A stretch of 64,000 bases of DNA. Origin: CAVRGQ01 sp963720785 (GTDB lineage Bacteria; Actinomycetota; Acidimicrobiia; IMCC26256; DASPTH01). The position numbers and the translations under genes were made by a program. Below are positions 36,744 to 46,494 of this stretch, piece after piece. Within the stretch, counting starts at the first letter, position 1. The number at the start of each line of letters is the position of its first letter. The notes below the pieces were generated by a model. That model ran no database searches. It was not told where the DNA came from and was given only the letters and a program-made list of their open reading frames with translations. The stretch is taken from contig CAVRGQ010000009.1 of assembly GCA_963720785.1 (NCBI GenBank), forward strand, positions 310,001 through 374,000, written 5' to 3'.

Positions 36744-37030
36744 GGAGTCACGTCCTCCACCATCGTGAGCGACTTCTCGGCCACGAACGACGCGGGGTCC
36801 ACCGGGAGCGCGGCACGCTCGGGCGAGTCGTAGTAGGCGCGGTCGGCAGCCTCGAAGTCGCCCTCGGTGGACACGACCCACACGAAGCCCTCGTTGACGC
36901 GGTCGACGACCGCGCGATCGACGGTGAAGCCGAACTGCGCGCGCACCACGCACGCGGCACGCCACGCGTCGAGGAACGCGTCGACGGATCCGGGCTTCAA
37001 CTGGTACCGGCGCAGCTGCACTCCACTCAT
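36740..37030 (-). CDS. Small NIPSNAP/ABM-like protein
   Basis: A 96-residue soluble protein starting at ATG 37030 (SGVQLRRYQLKPGSVDAFLDAW). The start and the block VVSTEGDFEAADRAYYDSPER resemble the dimeric alpha/beta-barrel NIPSNAP/EthD-type fold, seen in small enzymes or accessory proteins of catabolic loci. No catalytic residue is obvious. It follows the CitE-like gene by 25 bp on the same strand and is probably in its operon. Confidence 0.65.
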   Translation of the reverse strand: MSGVQLRRYQLKPGSVDAFLDAWRAACVVRAQFGFTVDRAVVDRVNEGFVWVVSTEGDFEAADRAYYDSPERAALPVDPASFVAEKSLTMVEDVTP

Positions 37031-37055
37031 GCGCACTCCTTCATCGAGCCGCACG

Positions 37056-38006
37056 CTAGAGGAGGCCGAGGTCGCGGGCCCATGCGAGGTTGCGGCGAGC
37101 GGAGCCCACGTGCGCGATGTGCACGACGTGGCCCTCGCCCTGCCCGGGCTCACCGTGCAGGATCTTGTCGCCGCCCGATTCGGCCTGCTCGACCTCGGCC
37201 GCGGTGGCGAGTGCGTCGAGCTCCTGCCAGTAGCCGAGCTCCTCGGCGGTGGGCGAGAACACTTCGTGCACCAGCGGCACGTGCCCCGCGTGGCCGAGCA
37301 TCATCCCGTAGTACCCCAGGTTGCGCAGCCCGGTCGCGAAGTCGCGCAGGCCGTCGACGTCGTCGATGCGGCCGCCCCACATCCCGCTGATCGGGTAGCG
37401 GATGTCGGCGGCACGGGCGTCGACCAGCACCTTCGAACGGAGGAAGAGGGTCTCCTCCCCCGCCGCGGTCCAGCGGAACCCGATCGCCTGGTGGATGTCG
37501 CCGAAGCGGGAGATCGCCCCGCCCATGTAGCCCACCCGCGGCGACGCCATGGCGATCTCGTACGCGAGACGGATCGCGTTCGCGGTCTCGAGGATCGGGT
37601 AGATCAGCAGCGAGCCGCGCGGCAGACCGTGCTCGACCTCGGCGCAGGTGAGCAGCGCGTCGGCGGCGTGCACGTCGGCGGGGCTCTCGATCTTCGGCAG
37701 CAGGATCCCCTTGAGCGCCGGGCTCATCACCGCGGCGAGGTCGCGCAGCGTCATGCCCGTCGACGGTGGCTGCACGCGCGCGAACAGCCACGGCAGCGCG
37801 TCGGGATCACGCGAGTCGAAGAACTCCCGCGCCACCTCGCGGCCGCGCTCTCGGTCGGGCTCCGAGTACGGCGTACGCGGCTCTTCCAGGTCGACGACCA
37901 TTGCGTCGGCGCCCGAGGCGGCGGTGGTGGCGAGCGCCTCGGCGTCGTCACCCGGGGCGAACACCAACGACCGCAGCGGACGGGTGAACGGACGTTCCAT
38001 GGTCAT
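37056..38006 (-). CDS. HpcH/HpaI aldolase/citrate lyase beta-like (CitE-like) protein
   Basis: A 316-residue TIM-barrel protein. The N-terminal LRSLVFAPGDD and VVDLEEP, the metal-ligand LLPKIESPADV and the IYPILETANAI and GYMGGAISRFGD blocks are characteristic of the CitE/HpcH family. Members cleave or form C-C bonds in CoA thioesters or keto acids using a divalent metal. It starts with ATG 38006 overlapping the amidohydrolase stop (ATGA), so the two are translated together. That pairing suggests sequential steps in breakdown of one substrate. Confidence 0.85.
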   Translation of the reverse strand: MTMERPFTRPLRSLVFAPGDDAEALATTAASGADAMVVDLEEPRTPYSEPDRERGREVAREFFDSRDPDALPWLFARVQPPSTGMTLRDLAAVMSPALKGILLPKIESPADVHAADALLTCAEVEHGLPRGSLLIYPILETANAIRLAYEIAMASPRVGYMGGAISRFGDIHQAIGFRWTAAGEETLFLRSKVLVDARAADIRYPISGMWGGRIDDVDGLRDFATGLRNLGYYGMMLGHAGHVPLVHEVFSPTAEELGYWQELDALATAAEVEQAESGGDKILHGEPGQGEGHVVHIAHVGSARRNLAWARDLGLL

Positions 38007-39440
38007 GCCTGCTCCTGCTGCGCCAACTCGGTTCGTACGGCGCCCTCCACGGTGGTCCCGGCGAAGAAGTCGGGGTTGGCCTCCGCGTGCAGGCGCGCCG
38101 GGTTCACGAACGTGAACTCGCGGAACTCCTCGGGGGTGAGCACGCCGTGCTCCACCAGCTCGAACGCCTCGGCAACGGGCTCGTTCATGTCGCGCACGTC
38201 CCAGTGGGAGATGTCGCTGCCGAAGATCGGCCGTAGCCGCGCCCCGAACGGGTTCACGTCCTCCCGGAACGCCCAGGCGACGAGCGGGTCGTCGGCCTCG
38301 CACCCGAAGTAGAAGTTGGGCACGAAGCGGTCCTTCAGGTCCTCCGCCTTCGTCATCGCCACGGCCGAGAACTCGTCGACGTTCGCGGGGCGTGCCGCCG
38401 GGCGGCCGAAGTAGTCGCGCAGCTCACCCAGACGGCCCTGCACCTCGGCGTCGCCGTAGCGGGCGAGCCACCCGGCGAGCTCCTCCACGTCGAGCGCGTC
38501 GGGGTCGAGCTCGTGGATCGCGTTGCGGTTGCGCTTGTCGTAGTGACCGGCGAGCGAGGCGTAGAGCATGCAGGCCCACGCGACGCCACCCTCGAGGAAG
38601 CCGACCCGCAACTGGGGGAACCGGTGGGTGACGCCGGCAAGGAAGAGCGACTTGCAGAGCGATTCGTGCGCGGCCGCGAGCCCGTTCACGTGGTTGTAGA
38701 CGTAGTTCGACACCGAGCGGGTGACCCGGTGCTGCTGCAGCGCGCTGTGTACCACCGGCGCGACGCCCAGCTCCACGCACGCGGCCCAGAGCGGGTCGTA
38801 GTCGTGCTCGCTGTCGACACCGAACATGTCGAGGCGGTACCCGCCGTCGGCGACGGGCCGGCGCGCGTACCCGGCGATGACCGCGGTGCGGAACCCGTGG
38901 TGCTCGACCGCGTCGCGCAACACTGCGATCGCCTGCTCCGGCGTGTTCATCGGCACCAGCGCACCGACGCTGCAGCGGTCGCGGTACGGCGCGAACTGCC
39001 GCGCGTGCATCCGGTTCACTCCCATGCACGCGGCCGCCGCCACCTCCACGTCGGTGATCTCGAAGTAGCCGAGTGCCATCGACGGGTAGAGGATCGTGTG
39101 GTCGATGCCCATCTCGTCGAGGCGTTCGTACAGGAGCGCGGGCAGGTGCGCGGTCGCGCGGTCGCGCACGTTGGCCGTCTGCCACCCCCACCACGACGGC
39201 ATGGCCTTCCACGCCGCGCGCACTGCGGGATCGTCGCGGTCGGCGAGGCTCGACGACGTGTCGAACGCGCTGCGTGGTGGCGAGGAACCGCTCGCGCAGC
39301 GCGGCACCCCCGACCTCCTCGACGGTGGCGACCACCTCGTCCTGCAGGATCGGCCCGAGCTCGACGAAGTGCCCGTCGGCGTCGATGATCGGGTGGTCGA
39401 GCGACTCACGCACGCGGGCTGCGTCACTGACGACGGTCAT
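38003..39440 (-). CDS. Amidohydrolase-2 family protein (one frameshift)
   Basis: A TIM-barrel metal-dependent hydrolase or decarboxylase-like protein of about 478 residues. The first part reads from ATG 39440 (GGAGG eight bases upstream) with PIIDADGHFVELGPIL, where the DxH-type metal ligands lie. The frame changes near 39268 (FLATT to SAFDTSSSLADRDD). The rest has ILYPSMALGYF, GVAPVVHSALQQH, FLEGGVAWACMLYASL and the C-terminal FGSDISHWD. Related enzymes include ACMSD-type decarboxylases and amide or lactone hydrolases. It is coupled to the CitE-like gene and is about 100 bp from the divergent acyl-CoA ligase. Confidence 0.85.
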
Positions 39441-39538
39441 GACCATCACCTCCGGCCGCGCACACTACGACCCGGCACGGTCGCGCGCACCGGCGCACGG
39501 GCGCACGCAACCGGGTCCCATGCACTAGAACCGCACCC

Positions 39539-41179
39539 ATGCAGCGGGACGCGGCCGATGTCGCCGCCTACAAGCGCAGCGGCGACTGGGGCGAGACCAC
39601 GGTGGGCGACGCGGTCGCGGGCTGGGCCCGCACGCAGCCCGACGCCGACGCCTTCGTCACGGTCGGGGCCGACGGGAGCCCGGACCGGATCGTCACCCGC
39701 ACGTCGTGGGCGCAGTACGACGAGCGGGCGACCCGCCTCGCGCGGGTGCTGGCCGGTGGGCGACTTGCCCGCGGTGACCGGATCGCGGTGGTGCTCCCCG
39801 ACGGCGCGGCCGCACACATCGCGTTCGTGGCCGCCGAACGGGCCGGCCTCACGGTCGTGGGCATCGGCCACCGCGCCGGCGACGCCGAGCTGCGCCATCT
39901 CCTCGGGCTCACCCAGGCCCGGGCGCTCCTGACCGTCGCCGAGCACCGGGGTCGCCCGGCGGCCGAGCTGTTCGCCGAACTGCAGGCCGAGGGCCTTCCC
40001 CTCGTCCACCACGTGGTCATCGACGCGGAGGCGGCCGACGACCCCACCGTGGACGGCGAGGTGGTGACACCTCGGGAGATCGATCTCGGACGTCGCGCCC
40101 TCGGCCCCGACGACGTGTTCCTGCTCAACTCCACGTCGGGCACCACCGGGCTGCCGAAGTGCGTCGTGCACACGCAGAACCGCTGGATGTACTTCCACAA
40201 GCTCGCGGTCGACGCCGGCGAGATGCACTCCGGCGACGTGTTCCTCAGCGCGCTGCCCGCACCCTACGGCTTCGGCATCTGGACCCAGCACGTCACCCCC
40301 GCGGTGCTCGGCGCCCCCACCGTCGTGCACCAGCGCTTCGGCGCCGACGCGGTGTTGGAATCGATGGAGCGCGAGCGGGTGTCGGTCCTCGCGTGCGTGA
40401 GCACCCAGTTCCTGATGATGTTGAAGTCGCCGACGATCGAGACACGCGACCTCTCGGCGCTGCGCTGCATGTTCACCGGCGGCGAGGCGGTGCCCCACGA
40501 GCGCGCCGCGCGCTTCGAGGACGTCACCGGCGCCCGCGTGCTGCAGTTCTACGGCTCCAACGAGACCGGCGCGCTCAGTTACACCACGATGCGCGACGAC
40601 CGCGACCACCGTCTCGAGACCGCGGGCCACGTGATCCCGGGCATGCACGTGCGCCTGCTCGACGACGCGGGTGTGGAGATCACCGAGCCCGGTGTGCCCG
40701 GCAACCCGGTGTGCCGCGGCCCCGCCACCTGCGAGGGCTACCTGAACGACGAGGGCGCCAACGCCGAGCTGTTCACCGACGACGGCGCGATGCGCATCGG
40801 CGACGTCTGCACCGTCGACGCCGACGGTTACCTGCGCGTGGTCGGGCGCACGTCCGACATCATCATCCGCGGCGGCAAGAACATCAGCGCACCCGCGGTC
40901 GAGGCCGCCGTCGCGAGCCACCCGGCGATCGCGCTGGCCGCCGCCGTCGCCATGCCCGACGAGGTCTTCGGTGAACGGGTGTGCCTCTACGCCGAGCTGC
41001 AGCCCGGCGCGTCGCTCACCCTCGACGACGTCGTCGCCCACCTGCGGGCCGACGGCGTGTCCCCCGAGTGGTTCCCCGAGCAGCTCGTGGTGCTCGACGA
41101 ACTCCCCCGCGCGTCGGGCGGCAAGGTCGCCAAGGGCGAGCTCCGTGCCGACATCCGCCGCCGCCTCACCCCCGATTGA
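39539..41179 (+). CDS. AMP-forming acyl-CoA synthetase/ligase
   Basis: A 546-residue ANL-superfamily ligase. Motifs are NSTSGTTGLPKCVVHT (P-loop), YGSNETGALSY (A5), IIIRGGKNISAPAVE (A8 hinge) and the catalytic lysine near the end in ASGGKVAKGEL. It activates a carboxylic acid to its CoA thioester via an acyl-AMP. It heads a rightward cluster running to 47213 and is divergent from the amidohydrolase, so it likely starts degradation of the compound handled there. The exact acid is unknown. Confidence 0.93.
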   Translation: MQRDAADVAAYKRSGDWGETTVGDAVAGWARTQPDADAFVTVGADGSPDRIVTRTSWAQYDERATRLARVLAGGRLARGDRIAVVLPDGAAAHIAFVAAERAGLTVVGIGHRAGDAELRHLLGLTQARALLTVAEHRGRPAAELFAELQAEGLPLVHHVVIDAEAADDPTVDGEVVTPREIDLGRRALGPDDVFLLNSTSGTTGLPKCVVHTQNRWMYFHKLAVDAGEMHSGDVFLSALPAPYGFGIWTQHVTPAVLGAPTVVHQRFGADAVLESMERERVSVLACVSTQFLMMLKSPTIETRDLSALRCMFTGGEAVPHERAARFEDVTGARVLQFYGSNETGALSYTTMRDDRDHRLETAGHVIPGMHVRLLDDAGVEITEPGVPGNPVCRGPATCEGYLNDEGANAELFTDDGAMRIGDVCTVDADGYLRVVGRTSDIIIRGGKNISAPAVEAAVASHPAIALAAAVAMPDEVFGERVCLYAELQPGASLTLDDVVAHLRADGVSPEWFPEQLVVLDELPRASGGKVAKGELRADIRRRLTPD

Positions 41180-41181
41180 CC

Positions 41182-41233
41182 CGTTTTGGCGTCATGTCGC
41201 GTCGCCAGGGCGACGTCTGGTGACGCCAAAACG
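41182..41233. repeat. Nested palindrome, copy 4
   Basis: Perfect 13-bp arms CGTTTTGGCGTCA (41182-41194) and complement (41221-41233) around an inner stem GTCGCC/GGCGAC (41201-41214). Here the flanking genes point the same way, so it would attenuate or end transcription after the ligase gene. It starts only three bases after the stop codon. Confidence 0.85.
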
Positions 41234-41256
41234 AAATGTGCGCGAGGATCGGGGGC

Positions 41257-42093
41257 ATGACGACCGGGGGGACGATCGAGGGGACGTCCGACACCATGGG
41301 CGACCAGAACCAGACCGACGCCAAGCGCAGTGGCGGGTCGGGCGGGTTGGCCGCGTGGGCGCCGCACACGGTGCCGGGGCCGGGGGTGGAGCTCACCCCC
41401 GCGCAGGAGTTGGCCCTCGCCCTGCGCCACCTCGACGACCTCGGCTGGTGCGAGAACCTCACCGGGCACATCACCCTGCAGACGGACGACACCGGTGACC
41501 GGTTCCTCGTGAACCCGTGGGGGCTCTGGTGGGCCGAGGTGACCGCCGCCGACATGCTCACCATCGACGGCGACGGCCGCGTCGTGGAGGGCGCACTCGA
41601 CGTGACCCCCGCGGTGCACATCCACACCGAGCTGCACCGCACCCGTCCCGACGCCACCGTGGTGGTGCACAACCACCCGCCGTACGCGTCGGCCCTCGCC
41701 GCCGTCGGCGAGCTCCCGGATCTCGTGCACCAGAACTCGTCGATCCTCAGCGGCGAGATGGTGCTGGTCACCGACTATGACGGCGAGGTCGACGAACCCG
41801 CCCTCGGCGCCGACCTCTCCCGCGCCATCGGCGGCGCGTCGGTCGCGCTCCTCGTGAGCCACGGCGTGATCGTCACCGCACCCACGATGGCGGAGGCGGT
41901 GTACAAGTCGGTGCTGTTCGAGCGCACCTGCATGTTGCACTGGCTGGTGCGGGCCATGGACCGCTCCCCGATCCCCATCGCGGCCACCCACCAACGTCAG
42001 CTCAAGGCGTCGCTCGTGGAGCGCGCCGCGCCCGTCTACTGGAACGGTGTCGTGCGCGCGCTGGTCGCGTCCGAGCCGGAGGTGTTGCGCTAA
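41257..42093 (+). CDS. Class II aldolase/adducin family protein
   Basis: A 278-residue zinc-dependent aldolase-type protein. It has GHITLQ and VNPWGLWWAEVTAADM. The metal-binding histidines are in HIHTELHRTRPDATVVVHNH, with a further one in LLVSHGVIV. Members cleave or decarboxylate phosphorylated sugars and hydroxy acids; adducin-like members in catabolic loci often act on non-phosphorylated substrates. ATG 41257 follows a G-rich site; ATG 41236 is an upstream alternative. The amidohydrolase begins three bases after its stop. Confidence 0.87.
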   Translation: MTTGGTIEGTSDTMGDQNQTDAKRSGGSGGLAAWAPHTVPGPGVELTPAQELALALRHLDDLGWCENLTGHITLQTDDTGDRFLVNPWGLWWAEVTAADMLTIDGDGRVVEGALDVTPAVHIHTELHRTRPDATVVVHNHPPYASALAAVGELPDLVHQNSSILSGEMVLVTDYDGEVDEPALGADLSRAIGGASVALLVSHGVIVTAPTMAEAVYKSVLFERTCMLHWLVRAMDRSPIPIAATHQRQLKASLVERAAPVYWNGVVRALVASEPEVLR

Positions 42094-42095
42094 CC

Positions 42096-43351
42096 ATGTC
42101 GATCTCGATCGAGGACCTGTCGGGCAAGTCGGGGTTCACCACTGCGGCGAAGGGCCAGGTGAGCTTCCTCCCCGAACCCGAACCCGCGCCCGCGAGTTCA
42201 CCCTGATCTCCGTCGACGACCACGTGGTGGAACCGCCGCACGCGTTCGAGGGCCGGTTGCCGCGCAAGCTGCAGGACCGCGCGCCACGCGTCGTCGAGCG
42301 CGAGGACGGCAGCGAGGCCTGGGTGTTCGAGGGCCAGGAGCTGCCGAACGTCGGGTTCAACGCAGTGGTCGGACGACCGGTGTCGGAGTACAGCTTCGAG
42401 CCCACGCGCTTCGACCAGATGCGTCGCGGTGCGTGGGACATCCGCGCCCGCATCCACGACATGGATCTCAACGGCGTCTACGCGTCGCTCTGCTTCCCGT
42501 CGTTCCTGCCCGGCTTCGCGGGCCAACGCCTGCAGCAGCTCACCGACGACCCCGAGCTCGCGCTCGCGTGCATCCGGGCGTGGAACGACTGGGTGATCGA
42601 GGAGTGGGCCGCCCACGATCCCGACCGCATCGTCCCGCTGCAGCTCCCCTACTTCCTCGATCCCGAAGTGGGCGCGGCCGAGGTGCGCCGCAACGCGGAG
42701 CGCGGCTTCAAGGCGATGACCTTCTCGGAGGCGCCGCACCTGCTCGGCATGCCGTCGCTGCACAGCGGCCATTGGGACCCGATCATGGAGGCGTGCGAGG
42801 AGACCGACACCGTCGTGTGCCTGCACGTCGGTTCGTCGGGCACGTCACCCGCCACGGCGCCCGACGCGCCGTCCGACACCATCGGCGTGCTGTTCTTCGG
42901 GTACGCGATGTTCGCGGCGGTCGACTGGCTCTACTCCCGCATCCCGGTGCGCTTCCCCGACCTCAAGATCTGCCTCTCCGAGGGCGGGATCGGCTGGGTG
43001 GCCGGACTGCTCGACCGGCTCGAGCACGTGCGCAAGTACGACGCGATGTACGGCACGTGGAACGACCTGAGCCTCAGCCCCGCCGACACCTTCCGGCGCA
43101 ACTTCTGGGTGTGCGCGATCGACGACCCCTCCGCGTTCCTGCAGCGCGACGTGATCGGCGTGGAGAACATCCTGTTGGAATCCGACTACCCACACGCCGA
43201 CTCCACCTGGCCGCACACGCAGGAGCGGGTGCGCGCGCAGCTCGCCGGACTGTCGCCCGCGGAGATCGAGCGGGTGACGTGGCGCAACGCGTCGGAGCTG
43301 TTCCGTCATCCGGTGCCGGCGGCGTACGCGCAGGACCCGAACGCGTGGTAG
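42096..43351 (+). CDS. Amidohydrolase-2 family protein (one frameshift near the N-terminus)
   Basis: A protein of about 418 residues. The true start is probably ATG 42096 (SISIEDLSGKSGFTTAAKGQ), which runs into a TGA at about 42204 unless one base is skipped around 42180-42195 within a CCCGCGCCCGCG tract. The frame then continues EFTLISVDDHVVEPPHAFEG, the conserved start of this group with the D-D-H metal site. FLPGFAGQRLQQL, FSEGGIGWV-like CLSEGGIGWVAG and LLESDYPHADSTWP follow. It is a paralogue of the enzyme at 38003-39440 and is co-oriented with the aldolase and esterase genes. Confidence 0.85.
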
Positions 43352-44749
43352 CCGTCGCGACGACGCCGCTCGGCTCCGTGCGCGGGACCGAACGGCAGCA
43401 CAACGGCGCCCGCGTGCTCCACTTCGGTGGCGTTCCCTACGCGCGAGCCGAGCGCTTCGGCCTGCCCGAGCCGTGTTCGTGGACGGACGAGCTCGACGCG
43501 ACCCGACCGGGCGCGGCGCCGCCGCAGACCATCGGCGGCCTCGACCTCGTGCCCGGCATGGCTCCCGACCGCCAGTCCGAGGACTGCCTCACCGCGGAGG
43601 TGTTCACCCCCGCGCTCGACGGCGCCGCGCCGGTGCTGGTGTGGGTGCCGGGCGGCAGCTACCGCATCGGCGGCGCGGGCCTCGACACCTACGACGGCGC
43701 CGCGCTCGACCCGCGAGGGTGTCGTCGTCATCGGGCTGAACTACCGGCTCGGCGCGCTCGGCTGGCTCGGCCTCGACGGCGTGCCCACCAACCTCGGCCT
43801 GCGCGACCTGCGCGCCGCGGTCGACTGGGTGCGCGCGGTCGCGCCCTCGTTCGGCGGGGATCCCGAGCGCATCGTGGTGATGGGCGAGTCGGCCGGCTCG
43901 GGCATGCTCGCCCACGCACTGGCGACCGGCGCGCTCCCCGTGGCCGGGGCGATCCTGCAGAGCGGCGCACCCGCGGGCACCCTCGACACCGACGCCGTTG
44001 CCTGGGTGGCCGAGCAGTTCCTCGACGCCGCGGGCGCGGCCGACGTGGACGTGCTGCGGAAGCTTCCCGTGGACGCGCTGCTCGTCGCGCAGGAGGCGAC
44101 CGTGGCCGCCGCGCTGCCCAAGGTGGGCATGATGCCGTTCCATCCCTGGATCGACGGCGACCTGCTCACCGGACCGGCGCACACCAGCGTGTTCCCGGCG
44201 ATCCCACTCGTCGTCGGCACGACCGCGCACGAGATGGAGCTGTTCCGCGACCAGGTGCCGCAGCTCCCCGAGGAGCACGCGGTCGGCTTCCTCGGCATGA
44301 AGGCGCTCACCCTCGGCATCACCGACCCCGATGCCGTGCGCGCCGCCTTCCTGGCCGGCGGCGGCGACCTCGTCGAGAGCGTCGCCGACCTCGAGCTGCA
44401 CGTGCCCAACGAGCTGCTCGCCCGCGCGCACGAAGCGCGCGGCAACACCGTGCACCGGTACCGCTTCACCTGGGAGGCGCCGGTGAAGCGGGCGTGCCAC
44501 GCACTCGACCTGCCGTTCACGTTCGGCACCCTCGACGTGAGCACGTGGCGCGAGTTCGCCGGCGCGCAGGATGCGAACGCCGCGGCCGCCGACGCGCTGT
44601 CCGACCGCATGCGCGCCGCGTGGGCCGCGTTCGCGGCAGCCGGCGGCGCGCCGTGGGGCCCGACCGAGTTGATGCAGCTCGGTCGCGACGATCGGACCGG
44701 ACCCGACGCGGTGAGCGAGCGGGTCGACCTCTGGATCGGAGCGCGATGA
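43345..44749 (+). CDS. Type B carboxylesterase (one-base frameshift)
   Basis: A protein of about 467 residues in the carboxylesterase/para-nitrobenzyl esterase family. It starts at GTG 43345, overlapping the amidohydrolase stop. It begins TTPLGSVRG and has FGGVPYA and SEDCLTAEVF; the oxyanion segment is VWVPGGSYRIGGA and the nucleophile is in GESAGSGML. The frame shifts at 43710-43712, where removing one C of CCC gives LDREGVVVIGLNYRLG, the invariant family strand. The extra base is thus probably an error. Its stop overlaps the next SDR start (ATGA). It would hydrolyse an ester intermediate of the local pathway. Confidence 0.87.
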
Positions 44750-45597
44750 GCGCGTTGGGCGGGAAGCCACTCGCCGGAAGGGTGGCGCTGGTCACCGGCG
44801 CGAGCCGCGGCATCGGCAAGGGCTGCGCGCTCGAGCTCGGCGCCGCGGGCGCGACGGTGTACGTGACCGGCCGCACCGTGTCGGAAGGTGAGCATCCGCT
44901 CCCCGGCACCGTCGGCGCGACCGCGCAGGAGATCGACGTGCTGGGCGGGCACGGCGTCGCCGTCGCTCTCGACCACCGCGACGACGCTGCGGTGGCCGCG
45001 CTCTTCGACCGCATCGACGCGGAGCACGGGCACATCGACGTGTTGGTGAACAACGCGTTCATCGTGACCGACTCGCTCACGTCGGGGAAGAAGTTCTGGG
45101 AGCTGCCGATCTCCGACTGGGACGACATGCTCGACGTCGGCACCCGCTCGGCCTTCGTGGCGAGCTGGTACGCGGCGCAGCGGATGGTGCCCGCGGGCGA
45201 AGGCCTCATCGTGAACATCTCGTCGTCGGGCGCGGAGGAGTACGCGTGGAACGTCGCGTACGGCGTGGGCAAGTGCGCGCTCGACCGCGTCACTGCCGAC
45301 ACCGCGGTCGAGCTGCGCGACCACGGCGTGCACGTGGTCTCGCTCTGGCCGGGGTTCGTGCGCACCGAGCGCATCGACCTCGGCGCGGCCGCCGGGCTCC
45401 TGCCGCCCACGCTCGACCTCAGCACATCGGAGTCGCCGCGCTTCTGTGGCCGCGCCGTGGTGGCGCTCGCCACCGATCCCGCCGTCGCCCGCTTCACCGG
45501 GCGGGCGGTCGCGGCACGCGATCTCGCCGACGAGTACGGCTTCACCGACGTCGACGGCGGCCTCCCGGCCGGGCCCCTCCGTCACCGCAACGGCTAG
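44746..45597 (+). CDS. DHRS1-like SDR family oxidoreductase (second copy)
   Basis: A 283-residue SDR closely related to the protein at 4619-5524. It shares the TGASRGIGKG loop, the ATVYVTGRTVSEG strand, WDDMLDVGTRS, the active-site VNISSSG, the YGVGK pair, SLWPGFVRTERI and DEYGFTDVDGG. ATG 44746 overlaps the esterase stop. The presence of this subfamily in both catabolic clusters suggests that the two process related structures. Confidence 0.92.
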   Translation: MSALGGKPLAGRVALVTGASRGIGKGCALELGAAGATVYVTGRTVSEGEHPLPGTVGATAQEIDVLGGHGVAVALDHRDDAAVAALFDRIDAEHGHIDVLVNNAFIVTDSLTSGKKFWELPISDWDDMLDVGTRSAFVASWYAAQRMVPAGEGLIVNISSSGAEEYAWNVAYGVGKCALDRVTADTAVELRDHGVHVVSLWPGFVRTERIDLGAAAGLLPPTLDLSTSESPRFCGRAVVALATDPAVARFTGRAVAARDLADEYGFTDVDGGLPAGPLRHRNG

Positions 45598-45615
45598 AGC
45601 GGGCAGACCGCCGCC

Positions 45616-46494
45616 ATGGGCAGTCCTGCGGAATCCCTCATCACCCTCCCTGACGGCCGAACGCTCGCGTACCGCGAGTACGGCGACCCGGCCGGCACGC
45701 CCGTGGTGAACTGCCACGGCGGCCTGTTGAGCGGGCTCGACGTCGCGCCGTTCGCCGACACCGCACGCGACCTCGGCCTGCGCCTCGTGTCGCCCGACCG
45801 CCCGGGCATCGGCGCGTCGACGGGATTGCCCGCCCGCACGACCGCCGACTGGGCCGACGACGTGCGGGCCCTGCTCGACGCGCTCGCCATCGAGCGGGCC
45901 GCGGTGTTCGGGTGGTCGATGGGCGGGCAGTACGCGCTCGCGTGCGGCGCCCGCCTCGGCGGGCCGGGAGGGCGCGTGAGCCGCGTCGTGGTGGTGGCGG
46001 GGTGCCTCCCCCTCGACGACGACGCGACGTTCGAGCATCTCAACGCGATGGACCGCCGCCTCACCCGCCTCGCGCAGCACCACCCCCACGTTGCCCGCGA
46101 CGTGTTCCGCTCGCTCGGCGAGGTCGCCCGCCACCGCCCCGAGGCGTGGGCACACCTGACCACCCGGGGCGCGGTCCCGGAGGAGGGCAAGGCGCTCGAC
46201 GCCCTCCCCGACCCGGGCATCGCGGCGGCGGCCGCCCACGCGCTCGAGCACGGTGACGGCATGGTCGAGGAGTACGTGGCGTGGGCCCGCCCGTGGGGCT
46301 TCAGCCCGGAGGACGTCGCGGCGCCCACGACCTTCCACCAGGGCACGCACGACGACCTCGTGCCCCACGCCTGGGCCGACATGCTCGCCGCCCGCATCTC
46401 CGGCGCGCGCCTGGTGAGCCACGAGGGTGCCGGGCACTTCCTCACCTACGTGGACCCCGCGGCCGTGTTGCAGGGGCTGCGCGCCGGTGGGTGA
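45616..46494 (+). CDS. Alpha/beta hydrolase
   Basis: A 292-residue alpha/beta hydrolase. It has NCHGGLLSG as the oxyanion segment, SPDRPGIGAST, the nucleophile elbow GWSMGGQYA (serine), the acid in HQGTHDDLVP and the catalytic His in GAGHFLTY. It begins 18 bp after the SDR and its stop overlaps the DUF2889 gene (GTGA). It probably works with the carboxylesterase in the same cluster. Confidence 0.9.
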   Translation: MGSPAESLITLPDGRTLAYREYGDPAGTPVVNCHGGLLSGLDVAPFADTARDLGLRLVSPDRPGIGASTGLPARTTADWADDVRALLDALAIERAAVFGWSMGGQYALACGARLGGPGGRVSRVVVVAGCLPLDDDATFEHLNAMDRRLTRLAQHHPHVARDVFRSLGEVARHRPEAWAHLTTRGAVPEEGKALDALPDPGIAAAAAHALEHGDGMVEEYVAWARPWGFSPEDVAAPTTFHQGTHDDLVPHAWADMLAARISGARLVSHEGAGHFLTYVDPAAVLQGLRAGG

